Shown here piece by piece: positions 57,512 to 64,000 of a stretch of 64,000 nt of DNA. The notes beneath the pieces are model-generated. The model searched no databases and had not been told where the DNA came from. It saw only the letters and a list, made by a program, of their open reading frames with translations. The first letter of the stretch is position 1. Each line of letters opens with the position of its first letter. The stretch is from Winogradskyella alexanderae. Lineage in GTDB: Bacteria > Bacteroidota > Bacteroidia > Flavobacteriales > Flavobacteriaceae. The translations under genes and the position numbers were made by a program. The stretch covers positions 169,240 to 233,239 of the forward strand of contig NZ_JAIUJR010000006.1 in NCBI RefSeq assembly GCF_020166335.1, given 5' to 3'.

Positions 57512-59806
57512 TTAATCTTTCAATTGATTCTTGAATTTTTCGAACTCGCTTTCTTGAACCTCCCTTGGCCAAGAATTGTTAGAGGTATCAACATCTGCTG
57601 TTTCTAAATCAGGATCTACTGTTATTGCAATAATTTCCTTATCACTTGCAATTGCTCTTTTGGCCTCCTTATCATTTAAACGCCAAATTTGTGCTGGGTA
57701 GGTAATTTTCTCCTTGGTTCCATCTTTGTAGGTATATTCTACAATTAGAGGCATTACTAAACCACCTGGTTTATCAAAGGTTACTTCATAGAAGTATCTT
57801 GGAGGTGTCTTCATAGCAATTCGTTCTTGTGGGGAGAAATTATCCATTAAATATTCTTTAACGGTTGGTAAATCCGTCATTCCTCCACTAGTTAGGGCCT
57901 CATCATAACCTTCTTTTCCTTCTTCAATAAAATAAACAAGGCTGTTAGGATCCATTCTGTAGCGTTCAGCAAGGCGTTTTCCTTCTTCGTTTGGATTATT
58001 GGTAACAGCAAACTTTTTTACTTCTTTTATTCCAATATCAGTATAATCAGTTGTGTAAAACCATCCTCTCCAAAACCAATCTAAATCAACCGCCGATGCA
58101 TCTTCCATAGTGCGGAAAAAATCTTCTGGTGTAGGGTGCTTAAACTTCCATCTGTTCGCATACTCCTTAAAGGCATAATCAAATAAATCGCGACCCATTA
58201 TGGTTTCACGTAGCATATTCAAACCTGTTGCAGGTTTTGAGTAAGCATTACTACCAAACTGATAGGTGTTCAAACCTTTTGTCATAATTGGCGCAATATA
58301 ATCTTGGTTGCCACTCATATAGCGTACAATATTCTTTGCTGGACCTCTGCGCGAAGGATAATTAGTTTGTCCTGGAGATAAAGCTGCAGGGTACCATTGA
58401 CCAAAATCTTGTTCGGCAACATATTGAACAAAGGTATTTAGACCCTCATCCATCCAGGTCCACTGACGTTCATCACTGTTTACAATCATGGGAAACCAAT
58501 TATGACCGACCTCGTGGATTATAACGCTTATCATACCAAATTTTGTTCTGTCTGAATAGGTACCATCTTCGTTAGGACGTCCAAAATTGTAACAAATCAT
58601 TGGATACTCCATTCCCATTGGCGCATGCACCGAAATGGCTTTATGGTAAGGATAATCAAAAGTCATACGTGAATATGATTTTAAGGTACTTGCAACAGTT
58701 TTAGTAGACCACTGTTCCCATAATGGATTCCCTTCCTTAGAATAAAGCGAAACTGCCATTACATCTTTACTACCAAGCTTCACAGCCATCATATCCCAGA
58801 TAAATTTACGTGAGGTTGCAAATCCGAAATCACGCACCATTTGCGCAGACAATTTCCACGTTTTCTTATCCTTGCTTTTAGTCTTTTCTGTGACGCGCGC
58901 TTCTTCTTCAGTTACAATTACAACAGGCTCATCGTAAGATTTCTGAGCTTTTTTGTAACGCTTCATCATGTCTTTAGTAAACACTTCTTCTCTGTTAGTG
59001 AGATAACCAGTACCATCTAGAATATGATCTGCCGGTACTGTTATGTTTACATCAAAATTACCAAATGGTAAAGCAAATTCATCTCGTCCCCAGAATTGAG
59101 AATTCTGCCAACCTTCTACATCATTGTAAACTGCCATACGTGGGTAAAATTGAGCCATAACATAAATACGGTTATCATTTTCTTCAAAGTACTCGTACCC
59201 AGAACGACCGCCATCTCTCACGTGATCATTTATATTATACCACCATTTAATCTTAAATGAAAACTTCTCTCCAGTTTTTAATGGTTTTGGTAACTCAACA
59301 CGCATCATTGTGCGGTTGATAATATGAGGCAAACCCTTTCCGTTTGTATCTTTTACATGCTCAATATTAAAACCGCCATCAAAACGTTCCTTTAAATAAG
59401 ATGATACTGCTCTTGACGATGTAGTTGCAGGACCAATACCAGTATTATTAATTAATGGGGTCTTGGAATCCCTTGCACGCATGTTTTGGTCTAATTGTAC
59501 CCACAAATAGCTCAATTGATCTGGAGAGTTGTTGGTATATGTAATGGTTTCATCTCCATATAAACGCGCATTGTCATCATCTATTTCAATATCCATTTTA
59601 TAATCTGCCTGTTGTTGGTAGTAAGCTGGTCCTGGTGCTCCAGATCCTGTTCTAAACATATTTGGCGTGGCAAACTCATCATATAATTGCTTGAACTTAT
59701 TCTGGTTTGTGTGGCCCTTTTGTCGCTCAGGCTTTATTTCATTTTGCGCATATGTACTTACAGAAAATATTAATGTAGCACATATTAAGTACTTAAGAAA
59801 TTTCAT
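57512..59806 (-). CDS. Secreted M1-family metallopeptidase
   Basis: A 764-residue zinc aminopeptidase-like protein with signal peptide (KYLICATLIFSVSTYAQ). The gluzincin motif is complete: HEVGH (His431, Glu432, His435) and the third ligand Glu454 in WMDEG. The exopeptidase motif of aminopeptidase N (GAMEN) appears as MGMEYP around 397-402. The N-terminal beta domain (about 60-270) and a helical C-terminal part are present. It probably degrades peptides in the periplasm or on the surface. The three genes behind it on the minus strand may be functionally linked. Confidence 0.93.
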   Translation of the reverse strand: MKFLKYLICATLIFSVSTYAQNEIKPERQKGHTNQNKFKQLYDEFATPNMFRTGSGAPGPAYYQQQADYKMDIEIDDDNARLYGDETITYTNNSPDQLSYLWVQLDQNMRARDSKTPLINNTGIGPATTSSRAVSSYLKERFDGGFNIEHVKDTNGKGLPHIINRTMMRVELPKPLKTGEKFSFKIKWWYNINDHVRDGGRSGYEYFEENDNRIYVMAQFYPRMAVYNDVEGWQNSQFWGRDEFALPFGNFDVNITVPADHILDGTGYLTNREEVFTKDMMKRYKKAQKSYDEPVVIVTEEEARVTEKTKSKDKKTWKLSAQMVRDFGFATSRKFIWDMMAVKLGSKDVMAVSLYSKEGNPLWEQWSTKTVASTLKSYSRMTFDYPYHKAISVHAPMGMEYPMICYNFGRPNEDGTYSDRTKFGMISVIIHEVGHNWFPMIVNSDERQWTWMDEGLNTFVQYVAEQDFGQWYPAALSPGQTNYPSRRGPAKNIVRYMSGNQDYIAPIMTKGLNTYQFGSNAYSKPATGLNMLRETIMGRDLFDYAFKEYANRWKFKHPTPEDFFRTMEDASAVDLDWFWRGWFYTTDYTDIGIKEVKKFAVTNNPNEEGKRLAERYRMDPNSLVYFIEEGKEGYDEALTSGGMTDLPTVKEYLMDNFSPQERIAMKTPPRYFYEVTFDKPGGLVMPLIVEYTYKDGTKEKITYPAQIWRLNDKEAKRAIASDKEIIAITVDPDLETADVDTSNNSWPREVQESEFEKFKNQLKD

Positions 59807-59871
59807 ATGCTCTAGTGTAGTTTTAAAAAATGATGTCGAAAATAGCCAAATCTCCTGGCTTATGCTATGTT

Positions 59872-60378
59872 TTAATTAAAGTTTAACACGCAGTTGTCAT
59901 TATCTGGAATTAATAAATAACTCTTGTTTTTATTGTTTATTTTCAATCGAACAATATTTTGCTGATCAGGATAAATATCAAAAAGAACTCTATTCTTAAC
60001 TTCGATACTACTTATTGCCTTAATGTCCGAAATCTCTAAATAACAATAGGCAATATCTTCTTTATACTCTTTTCCCAGGAAATTAAATTTTTGGGATTTA
60101 TTATTTATGGTCACTTCTAATTTATCTGTTAAGTATCGCGTCATATAATCATCGACCAGAATAGATTCATTATCAATCGCCAAGGTTATTCTTTCATCAA
60201 AGCGTTCTCTTATCATTCTTTCAAAATCATCGATAAAGATTTGTGTAATTATTTGAACGGATTCCTCTTTTTGAACATATTCTATATTAGTAACACTAAC
60301 ATAATATTCATGCTTGTGACCACTTGAAATTAAGAATGGCACTAAAAAAAGTAATAAAAAGAAGTTAAGTCTACGCAT
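59872..60378 (-). CDS. DUF6702 family protein
   Basis: A 168-residue exported protein with signal peptide RLNFFLLLFLVPFLIS followed at once by SGHKHEYYVSVTNIEY, the conserved N-terminus of DUF6702. The family is found next to M1 peptidases in flavobacteria, as here. The mature part is beta-rich, with QIITQIFIDDFERMI and AYCYLEISDI as recognisable blocks. Role unknown; a partner or processing factor of the peptidase is possible. Confidence 0.8.
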   Translation of the reverse strand: MRRLNFFLLLFLVPFLISSGHKHEYYVSVTNIEYVQKEESVQIITQIFIDDFERMIRERFDERITLAIDNESILVDDYMTRYLTDKLEVTINNKSQKFNFLGKEYKEDIAYCYLEISDIKAISSIEVKNRVLFDIYPDQQNIVRLKINNKNKSYLLIPDNDNCVLNFN

Positions 60379-60420
60379 TACTAATTATTTAAGAAATTGA
60401 ATCCAAACATTATTCCAAAT

Positions 60421-61236
60421 TTAGTTTTTAACCGTAGATTTCTGATTATTCAAATAAGTATTTAACTTTAATTTTAAAAAATCAATGGCTTCTATATCAT
60501 TTTTTCTAGCACATAAATCCAAAAATCCTTCGTCTTCCTGACAATAAAGAAAATATTCTGCTCTTAAGTTTTCAGCTAAATCTAAATCTTCAAAAAGTAT
60601 AGACTCATACTCTTGCCTTAATCTGGAGATACAGGCATCACGATTATCAAGATCAACGATTAATCTCAACTTTTTGGTTCTACCACTTATACGATTTAAA
60701 AGTTTATGAAAGTTTACTCCTAAACCACCTCCAAAAGGACCACCAGAAAGGGAGAGAATATCAGGCCCACCGTCAGCATCAAATAATTTCCTTTCATTTA
60801 TAGTAAGTGGTTTTCCTTTAAATCCAGGGATTCCCAAATCGTAAAAATTAATTTCGGGCTCGACATCAGAATTTTGCAAATCAGATTCTAGACTACCTGT
60901 TAATATTTTTCCAACTATGACCTCATCTAACTCGTTCACTTTTTCTGTTAAAAATATACGTAATGTTCTAGAATCTAATGTTGATTGAGAAATAACTACT
61001 TCTTTAGGTTGGTATTTTAAACTGGAAATGAAAAGTGTATCAGACAATTTAACTTCAATAGCAAAGTTGCCCTTTTCATCAGAAACTGTATATTTTGGTG
61101 CAGAAGTATTTAAAATATGAATTCCTTCAACATCATCATCTGCGATGAGTTGCCCTTTAATCTCAAATCGTTGGGCTAGTAATACACTGCCTGAAAAGAA
61201 AAGGTAGCAAAACAAAAGAAATTTAATTCTTATCAC
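60421..61236 (-). CDS. Carboxypeptidase-D-like regulatory domain protein
   Basis: A 271-residue exported protein with signal peptide IKFLLFCYLFFSGSVLLAQ. It then has the beta-sandwich that normally precedes a TonB plug (IKGQLIADDDVEGIHILNTSAPKYTVSDEKGNFAIEV) and the linker VNELDEVIVGKI. Instead of a plug and barrel, a Gly-rich segment (LSGGPFGGGLGVNF) and a helical end follow. It is a paralogue of the gene just upstream, whose end it overlaps by 14 bases. A surface or periplasmic role is likely; nothing more can be said. Confidence 0.8.
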   Translation of the reverse strand: MIRIKFLLFCYLFFSGSVLLAQRFEIKGQLIADDDVEGIHILNTSAPKYTVSDEKGNFAIEVKLSDTLFISSLKYQPKEVVISQSTLDSRTLRIFLTEKVNELDEVIVGKILTGSLESDLQNSDVEPEINFYDLGIPGFKGKPLTINERKLFDADGGPDILSLSGGPFGGGLGVNFHKLLNRISGRTKKLRLIVDLDNRDACISRLRQEYESILFEDLDLAENLRAEYFLYCQEDEGFLDLCARKNDIEAIDFLKLKLNTYLNNQKSTVKN

Positions 61237-62038
61237 CTTTAGTTTTTAGATAAGATCTACTCAGTTGATTAATACGCTCCAAAAATTGAATTTCCTTATC
61301 CTTTGCCAGTAAGGTTTTATCAATACCCTGGTTCTCAACATAATCTATAAAGGCATCTATTTCGTTTAGGGGAATTCCAAAATTAACATGTATGAAATTG
61401 AAACTGTATTGCTCTAATGCTTTTTTGAATGGTGTTTTCCCTAAGGTTTTATCGCGTTCAGTTAAATTCTTTCCTTCTATATCAACTACTTGACTTACTA
61501 AAAAGCCAGCTAAGTTTACCAAATTCAACATATTGTCTACCCTAGGATTGTATTCATTAAAAGCAACATTTTCAACTTTGGTATTGTAATCTGCCGAAAA
61601 TTTAAAATCTTCAATATGGTCCAACCCAAAATACACTTCATCAAGGCTTACATTATAAGTCCTTACATTTTCTAAATCTGCTCCAAGATTACCTGTTAAA
61701 CCAAATGGCAACAAAACAACCTCGTCAAGTTTATTAATCTCTTCAACTAAAATTACTGTCATTTGTTTAGATTTCAATATCTCTTCTGTAATAATTACAG
61801 TAAAATCCTTGAACTGTAGAGCAGCAAATTCTACCACATCATTTAAAGCTACATTTATTTTAAACTCACCATTTTCATCCGTTACAGTACCCATATTAGA
61901 TGATGTATTATATACTGCAACTCCTTCTTTATCTGGAACCGACACAATTATTTTCCCATTTACACTGACTCTTTTAATATCCTGAGACATTGCCGTAAGG
62001 GTAATCATACAAAATATGATAAGTGCATTTTTTTTCAT
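61223..62038 (-). CDS. Carboxypeptidase-D-like regulatory domain protein
   Basis: A 271-residue paralogue of the next gene. Signal peptide KNALIIFCMITLTAMSQ, then the beta-sandwich (SVNGKIIVSVPDKEGVAVYN, MGTVTDENGEFKINV), then VEEINKLDEVVLLPFGLTGNL. The C-terminal half is helical (VDNMLNLVNLAGFLVSQVV). The frame is open for 27 more codons upstream, but the ATG at 62038 gives a clean signal peptide, and the earlier codons would put charged residues in front. First gene of the minus-strand group that includes the DUF6702 protein and the M1 peptidase. Confidence 0.8.
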   Translation of the reverse strand: MKKNALIIFCMITLTAMSQDIKRVSVNGKIIVSVPDKEGVAVYNTSSNMGTVTDENGEFKINVALNDVVEFAALQFKDFTVIITEEILKSKQMTVILVEEINKLDEVVLLPFGLTGNLGADLENVRTYNVSLDEVYFGLDHIEDFKFSADYNTKVENVAFNEYNPRVDNMLNLVNLAGFLVSQVVDIEGKNLTERDKTLGKTPFKKALEQYSFNFIHVNFGIPLNEIDAFIDYVENQGIDKTLLAKDKEIQFLERINQLSRSYLKTKGDKN

Positions 62039-62170
62039 TGTAACTTTTATTAAACTTAAAGTTCGGTTATAATCTTTAATTCTCATAAAAAATCCATGGT
62101 AAATGTTTGTTAAATACATTTTAATCGATTAATTTTCCCCAGGGATTAATTAATTTTTTGTAGAAAATTC

Positions 62171-62878
62171 GTGAAGAATTTAATAATTGCAAGTACCTCT
62201 ACGTTGCATGGTAGTGGGTATCTTGAATATTTGTTGGGTACATTAGAAACACACTTTAATGAATTCGACGAGGTACTTTTTATTCCTTATGCAAGACCTG
62301 GAGGCATATCATATGACTCCTATACCGCTATTGCAAATAAAGCTTTTAATAAAATCGGTAAATCAATCAAAGGCATTCATGAATTTAATGACCCACAAAA
62401 AGCCATTGCTCAGGCAAAAGGACTATTTACTGGTGGTGGTAATACCTTTGTATTGGTAAATAAACTCTATAAAAATAAAATTCTTGACAGTATTCGTGAG
62501 GCCATCAATAGTGGAACGCCATACTTAGGAACAAGTGCAGGAAGCAATATATGTGGACTCACAATGAATACTACTAATGATATGCCTATTATATATCCTC
62601 CTAGTTTCAAAACCTTAGGTGTTGTTCCGTTTAATATAAATCCACATTACTTGGATCCAGATCCAAATAGTAAACACATGGGTGAAACGCGCGAAACACG
62701 CATAAAAGAGTTTCATGCATTCAACACACAACCTGTAATTGGTCTCCGAGAAGGGAGCTGGATAGAGGTTAAGAACGGAAATTTAATGTTGAAAGGAAAA
62801 CAGGACGCTAGAATTTTTGAAAACAACAAAGAACCGTACGAAATTAAAACAAATTCGAATTTGAATTTTTTAAACTAA
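62171..62878 (+). CDS. pepE: Peptidase E (alpha-aspartyl dipeptidase)
   Basis: Serine peptidase of family S51 that hydrolyses Asp-X dipeptides in the cytoplasm. The 235 residues contain GLFTGGGNTFVLV, the nucleophile elbow LGTSAGSNI with the catalytic Ser, and the conserved NPHYLDPDP and GLREGSWI segments; the fold is glutamine-amidotransferase-like. The start is GTG at 62171, followed by KNLIIASTSTLHGSGYLEYL, which matches the family. Stand-alone gene. Confidence 0.94.
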   Translation: MKNLIIASTSTLHGSGYLEYLLGTLETHFNEFDEVLFIPYARPGGISYDSYTAIANKAFNKIGKSIKGIHEFNDPQKAIAQAKGLFTGGGNTFVLVNKLYKNKILDSIREAINSGTPYLGTSAGSNICGLTMNTTNDMPIIYPPSFKTLGVVPFNINPHYLDPDPNSKHMGETRETRIKEFHAFNTQPVIGLREGSWIEVKNGNLMLKGKQDARIFENNKEPYEIKTNSNLNFLN

Positions 62879-63230
62879 AGACTATAAATATTAACTAAAA
62901 TTAATTAAATATGACTTAAAAGAAGAAAGCTAACGAATTCATGTACTTGCGATTTTCAGTTTAACGACAATTATACTCCTACTTATCAAAAGCAATCTAC
63001 CATTTGTCGAAACTCAATCTAAAAATAAAAATTATGAAGATATTTTTGTGGAGTAATCCCTAACACAACTCCCTCATAATTTTATTAGTAAAAACTCAAC
63101 AATGACAATACTGAGAAACGCAATTAAAACGGCTAAAAGCTAAACCTTGTACACAAAAATGTATAAGAAACATGATTTAAACGTGACTTAATTAAATTTT
63201 TGTGTCCATTTATAATAACCCTTAATTATT
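62879..63230. other. 350-base leader region of the repeat protein gene
   Basis: No frame longer than about 13 codons and no tRNA. It contains a two-part hairpin at 63028-63083 and an AATTTTTG element near 63196-63203 that may be the promoter of the repeat protein gene. Confidence 0.5.
63028..63083 (+). repeat. Imperfect hairpin upstream of the repeat protein gene
   Basis: AAAATTATGA (63028-63037) pairs with TCATAATTTT (63074-63083), and GGAGT (63050-63054) pairs with ACTCC (63068-63072) inside. The left side has a 12-base bulge and the right side a single C. Too far from pepE (about 150 bases) to be its simple terminator. Confidence 0.45.
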
Positions 63231-64000
63231 ATGAAAAAAATATTCCTGCTATTCGTAGCTATTAGTTCTTGCCTAATAAGCTACGGACAAGTAAAAATCG
63301 GAAACAATCCAAACCTAATTGATAGCAGCTCTTTACTGGAGTTGGAAAGTATAGATAAGGTGTTAGTTGTTACTAGAGTTTCCACTTTAGAAATGAATGC
63401 AATAACACCTTTAAATGGTTCTATCGTCTACAACACAGACGAAAACTGTCTTTTTCAATACAACAATAACAGTTGGACATCACTTTGTATTGATGTCATG
63501 GAAAACGAGACTGTAACTACCTTAGTAGACAATAATGACGGTAGTTTTAGCTATACAAGCGAGGATGGTTCAATTACCATCATTCAAAAATCAGCATTAT
63601 TAGATAATGGTAACGGGACCTTTACTTTTGACAGTGGAAATGGCGCTCCCATTACAATTGATGTTAGTGCTTTAGAAACCTTGACGTCTATTGTAAATAA
63701 TTTGGATGGAACATTTACCTACAATGATGAAGATGGAAACTCTACGGTAATTGATATAGCAAATCTGGAAACACTTACTTCCATTGCATTGAACCCGGAT
63801 AACGTGAACATCGACTATACCGCCGAAGATGGCGTGGTGACGCAGCTGGACCTTACGGCTATCGTGCAGAATCTTGAGACACTGACGACGCTCGTCGATA
63901 ACAACGATGGTACCTTTACCTATACCGATGAGGACGGTGGGACCACAATATTGGATGTTTCCAATCTGGAAACGCTTACCAGCATTGCATTGAACCCGGA
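63231..64000 (+). CDS. Secreted repeat protein, probable large adhesin (cut by window edge)
   Basis: The frame starts at ATG 63231 and is open to the window end (256 codons seen). Signal peptide KKIFLLFVAISSCLISYGQ, then VKIGNNPNLIDSSSLLELES, the start of many flavobacterial surface proteins. From about residue 95, LETLTxx-type repeats begin: xxNxDGTFTYxDEDGxxTxIDVSxLETLTS. They settle into a regular 67-residue (201-base) unit with two related halves, one with LNPDNVNIDYTAEDGVV and one with VDNNDGTFTYTDEDGG. From about 63781 the DNA is near 53% GC by hand count, unlike its surroundings. Asp-rich turns suggest calcium binding. Likely a long surface adhesin. Confidence 0.85.
   Translation, partial: MKKIFLLFVAISSCLISYGQVKIGNNPNLIDSSSLLELESIDKVLVVTRVSTLEMNAITPLNGSIVYNTDENCLFQYNNNSWTSLCIDVMENETVTTLVDNNDGSFSYTSEDGSITIIQKSALLDNGNGTFTFDSGNGAPITIDVSALETLTSIVNNLDGTFTYNDEDGNSTVIDIANLETLTSIALNPDNVNIDYTAEDGVVTQLDLTAIVQNLETLTTLVDNNDGTFTYTDEDGGTTILDVSNLETLTSIALNP
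63762..64000 (+). repeat. 201-bp tandem coding repeat, start of array
   Basis: The segment starting AATCTGGAAAC at 63762 returns at 63963, a period of 201 bases or 67 codons. The last 18 bases of the compared stretch (CATTGCATTGAACCCGGA) are identical in both copies. Only the first full unit and the start of the second lie in the window. Confidence 0.85.

Overview
The window is chromosomal DNA from a member of the Bacteroidota, most likely the family Flavobacteriaceae. The evidence is the low-GC, gene-dense sequence, the promoters of the TAnnTTTG type, the lack of Shine-Dalgarno sequences, and marker genes typical of flavobacteria: exosortase XrtF with its partner, a HYC_CC_PP protein, a DUF6702 protein and the mre-rod cluster. 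No rRNA, tRNA, CRISPR array, insertion sequence or prophage was recognised. I could not fix the genus.

Layout. 1-9.2 kb: 5' part of topA (cut by the window edge), an LVIVD-repeat lipoprotein, then a forward block miaB / sigma-54 activator / lptE / TPR protein / secG, followed by groES-groEL. 9.3-15.8 kb (all minus): a carboxyethylornithine synthase-like dehydrogenase, a metal-linked trio (HYC_CC_PP protein, TonB-dependent receptor, HMA protein), the xrtF exosortase pair, and two small accessory genes, one of which carries an apparent frameshift in its signal peptide. 16-26.6 kb: GAF protein, two tandem MacB-like permeases, purH, then the cell-shape operon mreB-mreC-mreD-mrdA-rodA. 26.6-34 kb: valS, a DUF1573 protein, an aspartyl protease, an aminotransferase and murB. 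34-45.9 kb: an ECF sigma/anti-sigma pair, a glycosyltransferase, a second ECF sigma factor fused by overlap to an unusual Nramp-like transporter, lipA-gap, a TPR hybrid histidine kinase, lpxK, and the Nif3/coiled-coil pair. 46-48.9 kb: exported MsrA, a methyltransferase, a lipoprotein and a double iron-sulfur protein.

48.9-57.1 kb is a tight forward operon for tryptophan catabolism through kynurenine: kynureninase, kynurenine 3-monooxygenase, a RidA-type aminomuconate deaminase, aminomuconic semialdehyde dehydrogenase, 3-hydroxyanthranilate dioxygenase and ACMS decarboxylase. Together these can carry kynurenine or 3-hydroxykynurenine to 2-oxo-3-hexenedioate-type acids. The operon also holds a small secreted protein, an SDR protein without the usual catalytic Tyr/Lys, and a metal-dependent O-methyltransferase, none with an assigned role. 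Tryptophan 2,3-dioxygenase and kynurenine formamidase are not in the window.

57.1-64 kb: tatA, an M1 metallopeptidase with a DUF6702 protein and two receptor-like proteins that lack a barrel, peptidase E, and finally the start of a secreted repeat protein that runs off the window. Its 201-bp repeat is much richer in GC than the rest of the sequence and is the most striking feature here. Start codons were revised in several places (purH, mreD, the aminotransferase, msrA, kynU, tatA, the 35.7-kb membrane protein) from promoter position and family N-termini.
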